Shown here: one piece after another, positions 41,573 to 50,772 of the stretch
Layout: each line of letters begins with the position of its first letter
Position numbering within the stretch: position 1 is the stretch's first letter
Assembly: GCA_904419075.1 (NCBI GenBank)
Contig: CAJFQM010000001.1
Coordinates: 62,001 to 126,000 of the forward strand
DNA length: 64,000 bases
DNA from: an uncultured Clostridia bacterium
GTDB lineage: Bacteria > Bacillota > Clostridia > Christensenellales > Borkfalkiaceae
Reading direction: 5' to 3'
Notes under the pieces: generated by a model
Told to the model about the DNA's origin: nothing
The model's input: only the letters and a program-made list of their open reading frames with translations
Database searches by the model: none
Position numbers and translations under genes: made by a program

Positions 41573-42055
41573 ATGAACAGGGATATTACGAATTCTTTTT
41601 CGATAGACGATACCGATTTGCAGATTCTTTCTTTGCTGCAAAAGAATGCCCGGGTTTCTATCAAACATATTGCGGAACAGACGTTTCTTTCTCCTACCGC
41701 AATTTCTGCGAGAATAGAGAAATTGGAAAAGGGAGGTTATATCGAGGGATATTATGCGCATATCAATGCTCAGGCTTTTGGATTTAATATCAAGGCTTTT
41801 ATTAATCTGGAAGTGGAACCTGTCCAAAAAAAGGAATTTTATCCCTATATCCGTTCCTGTCCGAACGTCGTGGAATGTAATTGCGTGACGGGGGATTATG
41901 CGATGCTGATCGAGGTTCTTTTCCGCACGACGGCGGAATTGGATCACTTCATTGGAGAACTTCAACATTTTGGCAAGACGAAAACGCAGATCGTGTTTTC
42001 GACCTCCGTCGAGCACAGAGATGCCTTTTTGGACGATAATTCTCGGAGGCCTTGA
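41573..42055 (+). CDS. Lrp/AsnC family transcriptional regulator
   Basis: 160 residues. N-terminal helix-turn-helix (DLQILSLLQKNARVSIKHIA then LSPTAISARIEKLEKGGYI) and C-terminal RAM domain (AFINLEVEP, VECNCVTGDYAMLIEV). Lrp/AsnC proteins form octamers and respond to amino acids. Its position 40 bases after the ZIP gene suggests either co-transcription or chance. Target unknown. Confidence 0.9.
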   Translation: MNRDITNSFSIDDTDLQILSLLQKNARVSIKHIAEQTFLSPTAISARIEKLEKGGYIEGYYAHINAQAFGFNIKAFINLEVEPVQKKEFYPYIRSCPNVVECNCVTGDYAMLIEVLFRTTAELDHFIGELQHFGKTKTQIVFSTSVEHRDAFLDDNSRRP

Positions 42056-42135
42056 AAATAAAGGAAAAAATGCTCTTCAAACAGTCTGTTGTTTTTTCTT
42101 TTATTTTCACGTGAAACAAAAAACAGGAGAAAAAG

Positions 42136-42618
42136 ATGACGGAAAAGCATAAACGATACGAAGCGTGTGTCCGAGAATATCTCAGGCGATATCTCGGTCA
42201 TGAAGCGGTAGAGCAAATGAAAAAATATATTCAGCACGGAGACGTAAGCACATATGAACATTGTTTGAACGTGGCGTGTTACAGCTTATATCTTGCGCGC
42301 AGCTGGCATTGGAGAGTCCATGAAGAAGAATTGGTCATAGGGGCGTTTTTACATGATTTCTATTTATATGATTGGCATATTCGCAAGCGTAAAGGAAGGT
42401 TGCACGGATTTTGTCATTCGGCGCTTGCCGCGAAAAATGCCCGAGAAATCTTCGGGGTGAGCGATAAGGTCTATTACATTATCCGTACACATATGTATCC
42501 GTTGACCCCTATGTGGATGCCGCGGTCGAAGGAGGGCTGGCTGGTCTGCTTGGCGGATAAATATTGCGCAACGCATGAGACGGTGAAAAAGAGTAATAAT
42601 TCCGTTTCTCAAAATTAA
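42136..42618 (+). CDS. HD-domain protein
   Basis: 160 residues. His42 (STYEHCLNVA), His73-Asp74 (GAFLHDFYLYDW) and a late Asp (LADKYC) give an HD-type metal site. The spacing and the HGFCHSALAA segment resemble small HD hydrolases of Firmicutes. Substrate unknown. A strong ribosome site (CAGGAG) precedes the ATG. A perfect palindromic terminator follows the stop. Confidence 0.75.
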   Translation: MTEKHKRYEACVREYLRRYLGHEAVEQMKKYIQHGDVSTYEHCLNVACYSLYLARSWHWRVHEEELVIGAFLHDFYLYDWHIRKRKGRLHGFCHSALAAKNAREIFGVSDKVYYIIRTHMYPLTPMWMPRSKEGWLVCLADKYCATHETVKKSNNSVSQN

Positions 42619-42650
42619 AACCTCCCGACAGAATTCTGTCGGGAGGTTTT
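42617..42650. terminator. Bidirectional perfect-palindrome terminator
   Basis: A 34-base perfect palindrome: AAAACCTCCCGACAGAA and its exact complement, T-rich on both strands, between two convergent genes. Confidence 0.88.
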
Positions 42651-42654
42651 GGCT

Positions 42655-45600
42655 TTATTGATTTTGCGGAGCGGAATTTTTGGAGTTCAAAGTAAATAAA
42701 TAATAGAACACCGCAAAAAACACCAGATTGAGGAGATACAAAACGGGCAGAATCACGTAAGTGAGCAACTCCGTCGGCTGTTTAAGATCTGCTTTAAGAT
42801 AGACCGCGATCATCGTTGTCGCAATGACCCCGATCACGAAAAGAATCGATGCGTTGAGCAGATAAGAGGGATGCTTGCTTCTGCGTGCCTGCTGGCGATA
42901 ACCGCAGGCATATAAAATCGTACAGGTCAGAAATGCAACGAAGCCGATGGCGAACCCGATGGCGGGATAAAGCCCGGAAATGTCGAGTTTATCTCTCATG
43001 AAGAAAATTACCAGACTTTCCGCAATGACGATGCAGAACATGATGAGCGCGGCTTTGAATAAAGTGAGTCCCTTGTTAAATACGGGAGAAAAATTGTTAT
43101 CCGCCGCCTTGCTTTTGGCACCCATGCTTCCGGCCGTTTTTATCCGAATACCGTCCGCCTTCGCGCGTTGTCTTAGGTCTCCGAAGTCTATTTTTGAAGC
43201 TGTGTCTTCGGAGGGGAAAGACGGGTTGGGAGACGGTTCCGCCGGTCTGAATTCGGAGGTTCCGTACCCGTTGTTCGGATATCCGGCAGGGGGAGCGGCG
43301 TACGGAACGGAATATCCGTAAGCCGTTTCCGCGGCCGCATAACGACGGGAATTAAATTCTCTGCGCGCGGCGTTCAAGGCGTTTTCTCTGTTTTCGAGAT
43401 CAAGTTCCCGATCTTTGAGTTCGGAGATCTGTTTATCGATTGCCGCCGATTTTTCCTGCAATTCCGCGAGCGCTTCGATATGCTTTTTTTCTTGCTCCAA
43501 ACGCGCTTTTTCGTCTTCCGAACGCTGTTTTTCCATTTCGGATTTTTTTTCGTTCAATTCGGCCTGTTGCTTTTCAAATTCCGATTTTTCGACCTCCAAT
43601 TGTTGTTTCAGAACCTGAAAGGAATTTTTTTCTTCCGTAAACCGAGCCAAATTTTCATTGAACTGTTTTACCTGAGCATTATAAGAACTCAGACGATCCG
43701 CAAAGTCGAACTGTTGAGCGGCGAGTGTATTTTTCTGCGTCATGAATTCCAATTGCTGCTGGTTGTAGATGGCTTGGCGCGATGCCATATCTTTCTGCTG
43801 TTGACGAAGGGCGGCCGATTCGTTTTGAAGTTGCTCTCCCGCGCGCACCAATTCGGCGTGGCGAGCCGCAAGCTCTTCCTGTTGACGCTGTATATCGGCG
43901 GAAGAAGTATCTGTCTGCGTTTTTTGTGTTTCGATGGCCCGAAGCCGCTCTTCCATCTGATATTCTTTTTCCGTCAGCTCGTAATTTCTTCGCTCGATTT
44001 CCGTCTGCTTTTCGGCAAATTGTTTCCGGGCATCCTCGAACGCCGATTTTTCCGCTTCAAAGGATTCTTGCTCCGAAAGCAGAACTTTTTCTTTTTCGTT
44101 CAATTCCGACTGAGCTTGTCCCAATTGAAGACGTTCCGCTTCCAATGCTTCCTTTTCGGAAACAAAGGAATCTTTTTCTTCCTCCCAGCGGCTGCGAAGG
44201 GCTTCGTATTCTTCTCGTTCGAGTTGCAAAGCAGATTCTTTCTCCGCGAGTGCCGCTTCCCGCGTTTCCAATTCGGAAAGGGTGGTGGAGACGTTTTCTT
44301 CCGAAGATTTCATGGAATCGGACAACTCGGCGATTTTTTGTTCGCGTGCGGATAAATCCGCTTCTTTTTCTTGAAGCTGTGTTTTAAGGCTTTCAAGCTC
44401 GGCCGTTTTTTCGGCAATGTCTCGCCTGGAAACTTCCAACGCTTCTTTCTGTTCGTCGAGCTGAGCTTGCTGCGCCCGAAGTTCGACCGATCGGTTATAG
44501 TGCTCCGCGGTTTTGTTTTCGAGATCTGCCTTTAACAGATTCATTGCTTCTTCGTGGGAAGAAAGCGCTTTTCTCAAAGCTGAGATATCTGATTTTTTCT
44601 CTTCGAGCTCCGCTTTGATCTGAGAAAGCTCTTCGCTTTCTTCACGGCGGCTTTCCAATTCGGATTTCCTTGCTTCGAGCTGAACTTTCTGTTCTTCCAG
44701 CTTTTCCTGCTCGGAACGAATGAGGGAAAGGAGGTTATAATTTTCCGAGGTCTTTTCGTCGAGTTCGTTTCTCAAAGAATCGAGAGAAAGAGTTTTTTCT
44801 TCTATCTGTTCCCTTTGAGCACGAATTTCCGCTTCGGCTTCTTCGATTTCCCTTTGTTTTTCTTCCAGCCGCCTTTCCGATTCTTCGAGGGCTGCGGTGC
44901 GGGCGGACAGCTCGTTTTGCTTTTCCTCGGCGGAAGATTGAACGGAAGTGATCGCTTCTTCTCTTTCCGCCAACGCTTTCTGAGATTCTTCGAGTTCGAG
45001 CCGTTTTTCGTCGAGTTCCTTTTGAAGAGTTACGAGCGCGTTTTGTTTTCCCGCCAGTTCTTCCTGCAAAATACGGAGTTCGGATTGTTTTTCCTCCAAT
45101 TCGTCCGCCTGGGAAACGGTAGAGGCTTTGACTTCGTCGAGCTCGCTGATTTTATCGTCCAATTCTGTTTTTTGCGTCTCGACGGTGATTTTCAGATTTT
45201 CGATTTCCGTACGCTGCCTTTCCAATTCGGCCTTCGCTTCCCGTATCTGTCGTTCTTTTTCGTCGAGCTCGATTTCTTTGGCGTCGATTTCCCCCTGTTT
45301 TTCGCTCAGAGTGCGTTGCTTTTCTTCTAACTCTTCTTTCTGCGCGCGAATTTTTTCTTTCAATTCGTTGAAATCGGATTTTTGCGTGCTTAAAGAGGAA
45401 CTTTGCACGGAAAGGAGGGAACGCTCGCGCTGCAATTCGTTTTTCAAATTATTCAGCGCGTTTCTTTCGTCCTCCAAAGCGGATTCCCGAGCGGAAAGCA
45501 TCTTTTTGATATCGATCAGCTCCTTTTGTTTTTCCGTAATGAAAGAAAAATCGTAATGAGCATTGCCGTCGGAAATCAAACTGTCGATAATCGTGCGGGA

Positions 45601-45975
45601 ATATTCCCATTCGGAAAGATTTCTTTCCGTGATCTCCTTGCCCTTATCCGTAAGTCGGAAATATTTACGTCTGCCGCCGTTGGAGAAATCGCCGTAATAG
45701 GATTCGACGTAATGGAGCGATTCGAGACGTTTTAAGGCGCTGTAAAGAGTGGGCTGTTTCAATGTATACAGTCCGCCGCTCTTTTTTTCTATTTCGTTTA
45801 TAATGTCATATCCGTATTTGTCCCCGTCGTACAGACTTCTTAAAATAATCGTATTGATATGTCCGCGGATTAAATCGGAACTGATCGTGATTCCCTGTTC
45901 TTCGGCGCCTCCCGTCAAAGAAAATTCTTCGTCGGGAATCTCGTCTTTAAGCGGGGTTTTTTCCTGCTGAGCCAT
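42655..45975 (-). CDS. PadR-type DNA-binding domain on a long coiled coil with four membrane helices
   Basis: 1106 residues. Residues about 33-115 form a PadR winged helix (RGHINTIILRSLYDGDKYGY, LYTLKQPTLYSALKRLESLH, GGRRKYFRLTDKGKE). From about 145 to 880 runs an almost unbroken Glu/Lys/Gln/Leu heptad coiled coil of about 735 residues. A Tyr/Pro/Gly-rich linker (about 886-930) and a basic segment follow. The end has four membrane helices (about 975-993, 1002-1026, 1038-1060, 1070-1094) and a short polar tail. With four helices both ends stay in the cytoplasm, so the PadR head can reach DNA. PadR proteins normally have about 110-190 residues. No prophage or division genes are near. I infer a membrane-tethered regulator or chromosome-membrane linker. 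The start ATG has an AAGGAGG site. Confidence 0.9.
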   Translation of the reverse strand: MAQQEKTPLKDEIPDEEFSLTGGAEEQGITISSDLIRGHINTIILRSLYDGDKYGYDIINEIEKKSGGLYTLKQPTLYSALKRLESLHYVESYYGDFSNGGRRKYFRLTDKGKEITERNLSEWEYSRTIIDSLISDGNAHYDFSFITEKQKELIDIKKMLSARESALEDERNALNNLKNELQRERSLLSVQSSSLSTQKSDFNELKEKIRAQKEELEEKQRTLSEKQGEIDAKEIELDEKERQIREAKAELERQRTEIENLKITVETQKTELDDKISELDEVKASTVSQADELEEKQSELRILQEELAGKQNALVTLQKELDEKRLELEESQKALAEREEAITSVQSSAEEKQNELSARTAALEESERRLEEKQREIEEAEAEIRAQREQIEEKTLSLDSLRNELDEKTSENYNLLSLIRSEQEKLEEQKVQLEARKSELESRREESEELSQIKAELEEKKSDISALRKALSSHEEAMNLLKADLENKTAEHYNRSVELRAQQAQLDEQKEALEVSRRDIAEKTAELESLKTQLQEKEADLSAREQKIAELSDSMKSSEENVSTTLSELETREAALAEKESALQLEREEYEALRSRWEEEKDSFVSEKEALEAERLQLGQAQSELNEKEKVLLSEQESFEAEKSAFEDARKQFAEKQTEIERRNYELTEKEYQMEERLRAIETQKTQTDTSSADIQRQQEELAARHAELVRAGEQLQNESAALRQQQKDMASRQAIYNQQQLEFMTQKNTLAAQQFDFADRLSSYNAQVKQFNENLARFTEEKNSFQVLKQQLEVEKSEFEKQQAELNEKKSEMEKQRSEDEKARLEQEKKHIEALAELQEKSAAIDKQISELKDRELDLENRENALNAARREFNSRRYAAAETAYGYSVPYAAPPAGYPNNGYGTSEFRPAEPSPNPSFPSEDTASKIDFGDLRQRAKADGIRIKTAGSMGAKSKAADNNFSPVFNKGLTLFKAALIMFCIVIAESLVIFFMRDKLDISGLYPAIGFAIGFVAFLTCTILYACGYRQQARRSKHPSYLLNASILFVIGVIATTMIAVYLKADLKQPTELLTYVILPVLYLLNLVFFAVFYYLFTLNSKNSAPQNQ

Positions 45976-46050
45976 TGTTTCCTCCTTTGTAAGTGTGCGT
46001 GACAGAGTATTGGTTTATTTGAAATTATATAATAATATCTTACATAGAGT

Positions 46051-46080
46051 ATTATACAACATATATATGTATTAAGTCAA
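46051..46080 (-). promoter_or_regulatory. Promoter with palindromic operator for the PadR-coil gene
   Basis: On the minus strand, TTGACT at 46080-46075, an 18-base spacer, and TATAAT at 46056-46051. The spacer contains the perfect palindrome ACATATATATGT (46059-46070), and the -10 is overlapped by GTATTATAC (46049-46057). Both could be sites for autorepression by the PadR domain. Confidence 0.6.
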
Positions 46081-46189
46081 CGAAAATCCGTAAAAAACTT
46101 TTGCTTTTTGAGAATTTTTTGCCATGAAAATACGATTTTATTGCGGAAAATATCGTAAGAACGGATTTTTTGTTTTTTGTGTCTGTTCG

Positions 46190-46218
46190 TTGACTTTTTT
46201 TGCCTTGCGGTGTATAAT
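46190..46218 (+). promoter_or_regulatory. Strong promoter placed directly at a start codon
   Basis: TTGACT at 46190-46195, exactly 17 bases, then TATAAT at 46213-46218. The ATG of the thioesterase gene is at 46225, six bases on, at the expected transcription start. Confidence 0.8.
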
Positions 46219-46224
46219 ATTCCC

Positions 46225-46971
46225 ATGGAATTATATGAACATATTAAGACATTCGATGTAAAATATTGCGATACGGATTTCAAGGACGAACTGAAACCTT
46301 CGGCGGTTTTGGCGTATCTTGAAGAGGTTGCCTGTTCCAGTGCGGACGAGCTGGGGTTCGGTTACGAATTTATTAAGCCGAGAGGATATGCGTTCATGCT
46401 GACGAATATCCGTTGCGAATTTTTGAAACCCGTTCCTTTGGGCGAGCATATAGTCGTCAAGACTTGGCCGACGCCTCCTTCTTATGTGGTGTTCGGCAGA
46501 GAGTACCGGATCTTGTCTCCCGAAGGGGACGTTTACATGAACGCCACCTCTCGCTGGTGCATGGCGGATATCAAAAGCGGAAAACTCCTTCAATCGAAAT
46601 TGCTGGAAAATCAGGATTATTCGACTTATAATCCTACGCGCGCGCTGGATGTCAATCGGTGGAAGTTTCCTGTTTTCAAACCGGAAGAAGGGGAGCTTCG
46701 TTTCGAGATGACCGTCGCCAATTCGGAATATGATCATAATATGCATGTCAATAATACTCGGTACGCCGATTATTGTTTCAACTGTTTTTCGGTGTCGGAA
46801 CTTGCGTCTCGAAAACTCAAAGGATTTGCCCTCAGCTATTCGAGACAGTGCCGCGAGGGAGACAAACTTCGCTTTTATCGCAAGCCTGCGGAAGAAGGCG
46901 CTTTTCTCGTTCAGGGCTTTAACGAAAAGAACGAAGTGGTCGTTCAGTCCGAAATTCTTTTTTTCAATTAG
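46225..46971 (+). CDS. Acyl-ACP thioesterase
   Basis: 248 residues with two hot-dog folds. First half: FDVKYCDTDFKDELKPSAVLAYL, RGYAFMLTNIRCEFLKP, VVKTWPTP and NATSRWCMADIKSGK. Second half: the DHNMHVNNTRYADYCFN segment that carries the catalytic Asn/His of FatA-type thioesterases, and LSYSRQCREGD. It releases free fatty acids from ACP. The ATG at 46225 is chosen because the motif begins soon after. It lies exactly at the expected transcription start, with no ribosome site, so the transcript appears leaderless. The gene is divergent from the PadR-coil gene, sharing a 249-base upstream region. Confidence 0.85.
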   Translation: MELYEHIKTFDVKYCDTDFKDELKPSAVLAYLEEVACSSADELGFGYEFIKPRGYAFMLTNIRCEFLKPVPLGEHIVVKTWPTPPSYVVFGREYRILSPEGDVYMNATSRWCMADIKSGKLLQSKLLENQDYSTYNPTRALDVNRWKFPVFKPEEGELRFEMTVANSEYDHNMHVNNTRYADYCFNCFSVSELASRKLKGFALSYSRQCREGDKLRFYRKPAEEGAFLVQGFNEKNEVVVQSEILFFN

Positions 46972-47085
46972 TCGGGTTTCAGAAAGAATATATTCATTTA
47001 TTCAGTATAAGCATTGAGAAATGTATAAAATATTCTATAATCGGCAAAATAATTTATAAAAAATCAAAAAACAGGTAAAATTTGC

Positions 47086-47114
47086 TTGACGGGAAGAAAT
47101 TCGGATAGTATAAT
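47086..47114 (+). promoter_or_regulatory. Promoter for argG
   Basis: TTGACG at 47086-47091, a 17-base spacer, and TATAAT at 47109-47114. Confidence 0.8.
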
Positions 47115-47172
47115 AAATCGCGATAAATCAAATGCGGCCGTTTGAAACGGTCGCGGTCATGGAGATAAACTT

Positions 47173-48402
47173 ATGGAAAAGAAAGAAACCTTTAAGAAAA
47201 TCGTTCTTGCGTACTCTGGCGGACTCGATACGTCCATCATCATTCCTTGGCTGAAAGAGAATTACGGGAATCCCGAAATCATCGCGGTTTCCGCGGACGT
47301 CGGACAGGAATCGGAATTGGAAGGGCTGGAAGAAAAGGCAATTAAAACGGGCGCTTCCAAATTGTACATAGAAGATTTGAAGAAAGAATTTATCGAAGAT
47401 TATATTTATCCTACCGTTCAGGCCGGGGCAAAATATGAAGATAAATATCTTCTCGGCACTTCTTTTGCGCGCCCCGTCATTGCGAAAAGACTTGTGGAGA
47501 TTGCCAAGAAAGAAGGCGCGGATGCAATTTGTCACGGCTGTACGGGAAAGGGAAACGATCAGGTTCGCTTTGAGCTGACCATTAAGGCTTTTGCGCCCGA
47601 AATGAAGATTATCGCGCCTTGGAGAATTTGGAACATCAAGAGCCGCGAGGAAGAAATCGCTTATGCGGAGGCACACGATATTCCTTTGAAGATCACGCGC
47701 GAAACCAATTATTCCAAAGATAAAAATCTTTGGCATCTTTCGCACGAAGGCCTTGACCTCGAAGATCCCGCAAACGAACCCGATTACGATAAAATTTGCG
47801 AGCTCGGGGTATCGCCTTGGGCTGCTCCCGATAAACCTACGTATATTACCATTCATTTTGAAAAGGGTATTCCTACGGCTATCGACGGAAAGAAGATGGA
47901 CAGCGTTTCGCTTATCGAGAAGTTGAATAAAGTCGGCGGGGAAAACGGCGTAGGACTCTGCGATATGGTGGAAAATCGTTTGGTGGGTATGAAATCCCGC
48001 GGCGTATATGAAACTCCGGGCGGAACGATTCTTTATACGGCTCACGAATTGCTCGAATCCATCTGTCTCGATAAGGCGACGATGCATTATAAACAGATGA
48101 TCGCCTTGAAATTCGGAGAAATCGTCTATGACGGTCAATGGTTTACGCCTTTGAGAGAGGCTTTGAGCGCTTTTGTTACCGAAACGCAGAAGACGGTTAC
48201 GGGAGACGTGAAACTGAAAATTTATAAGGGCAACGTCATGAATGCGGGAATCTCCTCGCCTCATTCCCTTTACAGCGAAGCGATTGCCACGTTCGACGAC
48301 GACGGCGGCGCTTATCACCAGAACGATGCGGAAGGGTTCATCAATCTTTTCGGTCTGCCCATTAAAGTAAAGGCGCTTCTCGACGCGAAAAAGTTGAAGT
48401 AA
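47173..48402 (+). CDS. argG: Argininosuccinate synthase
   Basis: 409 residues. Joins citrulline and aspartate with ATP, the penultimate step of arginine synthesis. N-terminal PP-loop ATPase motif [18 protein letters not shown] (residues about 11-28), [30 protein letters not shown], and [11 protein letters not shown]. Full length. A promoter lies upstream, and argC follows 83 bases later, so it probably starts the arginine cluster. argH, the next enzyme, is not within the window. Confidence 0.96.
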   Translation: MEKKETFKKIVLAYSGGLDTSIIIPWLKENYGNPEIIAVSADVGQESELEGLEEKAIKTGASKLYIEDLKKEFIEDYIYPTVQAGAKYEDKYLLGTSFARPVIAKRLVEIAKKEGADAICHGCTGKGNDQVRFELTIKAFAPEMKIIAPWRIWNIKSREEEIAYAEAHDIPLKITRETNYSKDKNLWHLSHEGLDLEDPANEPDYDKICELGVSPWAAPDKPTYITIHFEKGIPTAIDGKKMDSVSLIEKLNKVGGENGVGLCDMVENRLVGMKSRGVYETPGGTILYTAHELLESICLDKATMHYKQMIALKFGEIVYDGQWFTPLREALSAFVTETQKTVTGDVKLKIYKGNVMNAGISSPHSLYSEAIATFDDDGGAYHQNDAEGFINLFGLPIKVKALLDAKKLK

Positions 48403-48485
48403 GGCAAATCGGATTATCAATCGGGCGCATTTGTTTTTTGCGCCCGAACGCTTTATGCGCACGAATACGCAAACGGTTAAAAATT

Positions 48486-49412
48486 ATGTATAAAGTATTT
48501 ATCGACGGACGGGAAGGCACTACGGGCCTGCAAATATATGACAGACTTTCCGTCCGCAATGATATCGAGCTTATCGTTCTCCCCGAAGAATTGCGCAAAG
48601 ATACGGGCGCGAGAAAAGACTGCATCAATCGTGCGGACATTGTCTTTTTATGTCTGCCCGATGCGGCGGCGAAAGAAGCGGTGACGCTTTGTGAAAATCC
48701 CGAAACAAAAATCATCGACGCATCTACCGCTCATCGCACGGTTCCGGGCTGGGCTTACGGCTTTCCGGAGCTGTCTTATGATTTCCGTAAATCCGTCGAG
48801 CGGGAAAAAAGAATCGCGAATCCGGGATGTCATGCCAGCGGATTCATTTCTTTGGTTTATCCGCTGGTACATTCGGGGATCGTCAATTCGGACTATCCTT
48901 TTGTCGCGCATTCCGTAACGGGATACAGCGGCGGGGGAAAGAAAATGATCGCCGAATACGAAGCCTCGGATCGGGATAAAGAGCTGGACAGCCCGCGCCA
49001 ATACGGCTTGACTTTGAAGCATAAACATTTGCCCGAAATGACAAAAGTATGCGGATTATCCCGTACGCCCGTATTCAATCCCATTGTTTCCGATTATTAT
49101 TGCGGCATGTGCGTTACGGTGCCGCTGTTTGCGGACTTGATGAATGTGTCCATGACGCCGAAAAAGCTGCAGGAGTTTTATAAGGACTATTATGCCGGCG
49201 CAAAATTTATCGGTATAGACGAAAAAGAACATTCTTTTTTAGGTGCAAATAATTTTGCGGGAAGCAATCGCATGGAAATCTTTATCGGCGGAAACGAAGA
49301 ACGATTGCTGCTCTGTTCGAGATTCGATAATCTCGGCAAAGGAGCTTCCGGCGCGGCGGTGCAAAATATGAATATAGCGCTCGGTTTGGAAGAAGATGCG
49401 TTTTTGAAATAG
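48486..49412 (+). CDS. argC: N-acetyl-gamma-glutamyl-phosphate reductase (type 2)
   Basis: 308 residues, the short type 2 form (type 1 is about 345). Opens with YKVFIDGREGTTGLQIYDRL, the NADP site, then IDASTAHRTVPGWAYGFPEL, the catalytic Cys in RIANPGCHASGF, and GYSGGGKKMI. It reduces N-acetylglutamyl phosphate to the semialdehyde. I start at ATG 48486 because the family sequence begins there; the longer in-frame ATG gives 16 unconserved residues. There is no clear ribosome site before 48486, which is unusual here. Confidence 0.93.
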   Translation: MYKVFIDGREGTTGLQIYDRLSVRNDIELIVLPEELRKDTGARKDCINRADIVFLCLPDAAAKEAVTLCENPETKIIDASTAHRTVPGWAYGFPELSYDFRKSVEREKRIANPGCHASGFISLVYPLVHSGIVNSDYPFVAHSVTGYSGGGKKMIAEYEASDRDKELDSPRQYGLTLKHKHLPEMTKVCGLSRTPVFNPIVSDYYCGMCVTVPLFADLMNVSMTPKKLQEFYKDYYAGAKFIGIDEKEHSFLGANNFAGSNRMEIFIGGNEERLLLCSRFDNLGKGASGAAVQNMNIALGLEEDAFLK

Positions 49413-49434
49413 AAAAATTAAGGAAGAACCAATC

Positions 49435-50682
49435 ATGAGAAAAAACGGAGTCAATAGAGAAATGAAGCCTGTCGCAGGCGGAGTATGTGCGCCGAAAGGA
49501 TTTTCGGCCAACGGAATTCATTGCGGAATCCGTAGAAATAAATCGAAGAAAGATCTGGCGCTGATCGTTTGTGAAAAACGTTCGGCTACGGCGTGTGTTT
49601 ATACCAAAAATCTCGTAAAAGGCGCTCCCATTCTCGTTACGCAAAAGCACGTGGCGGACGGTTATGCCCGTGCGGTCATCGTCAACAGCGGAAACGCAAA
49701 TACCTGTAATGCGGACGGCGTGGAAATTGCCGAAGGAATGTGTTCGCTGGTTGAGAAATATTGCGGAATTTCGGCTTCCGATACGGTAGTGGCCTCGACG
49801 GGCGTCATCGGTCAGAAACTGTCTCTCGACCCGATTGCGGGCGGAATGAAAACTCTTGCAGAGGGACTCGGTTCGTCGCCGGAATGCAGCCATGCGGCAG
49901 CGGAAGCCATTATGACGACCGATACGGTCAGTAAAGAGATTTCGTTTGAATTTGAACTCGGGGATATCAAATGTCGGATCGGGGCCATTTGTAAAGGCGT
50001 AGGTATGCTTTGCCCGAATATGGCGACAATGCTCATGTTTATAACGACCGACGTGAATATTACTCCCGAAATGTTGCAGAAGGCTCTTTCCGCCGATGTA
50101 AAAGATTCTTTGAATATGGTCAGTGTCGACAGAGATACTTCCACGAACGATACGCTGTGCCTCATGGCCAGCGGCTTGGCGGGGAATGCGCTCATCGACC
50201 GTGCGGATACCGATTACAAAAAATTCTGTCGCGCACTCCATGCCGTTACGACCGAAATGTGCAGAAAAATCGCTGCAGACGGAGAGGGCGCGACGAAACT
50301 GATAGAATGTAAAGTAACGGGCGCCAAATCCAAGCAAGTTGCCCGTACGGTAGCGAAATCGGTCGTGTGTTCCAACCTTTTGAAGGCGGCTATGTTCGGA
50401 GCCGATGCCAACTGGGGTCGGGTTTTATGTGCAATCGGATATTCCGGAGCTGAGATAGATATCGACAAAATAGAGGTTGCATTTTCCTCAAAAGCCGGAA
50501 AAATCGTTGTCTGCGAGGAAGGAAGGGGAATCGATTTTTCCGAAGAAACCGCAAAAAAGATTCTGACGGAAAAGGAAATAGATATTCTTATAGACTTGCA
50601 TGGCGGCAATTATACCTCAACGGCTTGGGGCTGCGATTTGACTTACGATTACGTACGGATCAACGGGGATTACAGAAGCTGA
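49435..50682 (+). CDS. argJ: Bifunctional glutamate N-acetyltransferase/amino-acid acetyltransferase
   Basis: 415 residues. Recycles the acetyl group from N-acetylornithine to glutamate and can also use acetyl-CoA. The self-cleavage site is PNMATML, with the new N-terminal nucleophile Thr198 after Ala197. Other motifs: GVCAPKGF, VNSGNANTCN, STGVIGQKL, and SVDRDTSTNDTL. Full length, 22 bases after argC. The set argC-argJ-argB-argD-argF is the cyclic arginine pathway. Confidence 0.95.
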   Translation: MRKNGVNREMKPVAGGVCAPKGFSANGIHCGIRRNKSKKDLALIVCEKRSATACVYTKNLVKGAPILVTQKHVADGYARAVIVNSGNANTCNADGVEIAEGMCSLVEKYCGISASDTVVASTGVIGQKLSLDPIAGGMKTLAEGLGSSPECSHAAAEAIMTTDTVSKEISFEFELGDIKCRIGAICKGVGMLCPNMATMLMFITTDVNITPEMLQKALSADVKDSLNMVSVDRDTSTNDTLCLMASGLAGNALIDRADTDYKKFCRALHAVTTEMCRKIAADGEGATKLIECKVTGAKSKQVARTVAKSVVCSNLLKAAMFGADANWGRVLCAIGYSGAEIDIDKIEVAFSSKAGKIVVCEEGRGIDFSEETAKKILTEKEIDILIDLHGGNYTSTAWGCDLTYDYVRINGDYRS

Positions 50683-50720
50683 AAAATCCTTTTTCGAGAA
50701 GCGAAAATCCCTGAGAAAAG

Positions 50721-50749
50721 TTGACAAATTTTTATGGGTATGCTATAAT
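50721..50749 (+). promoter_or_regulatory. Near-consensus promoter for argB onwards
   Basis: TTGACA at 50721-50726, exactly 17 bases, and TATAAT at 50744-50749 with TGC in front. It divides the arginine cluster into argG-argC-argJ and argB to carB. Confidence 0.85.
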
Positions 50750-50772
50750 AAAAAAAATAGATTGGTGGTAAG

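Noticed and set aside
43480-44355. Plus-strand frame of 291 codons opposite the PadR coiled coil
   Set aside because: Rich in Phe and Leu because it is the complement of Glu/Lys codons; no motif.
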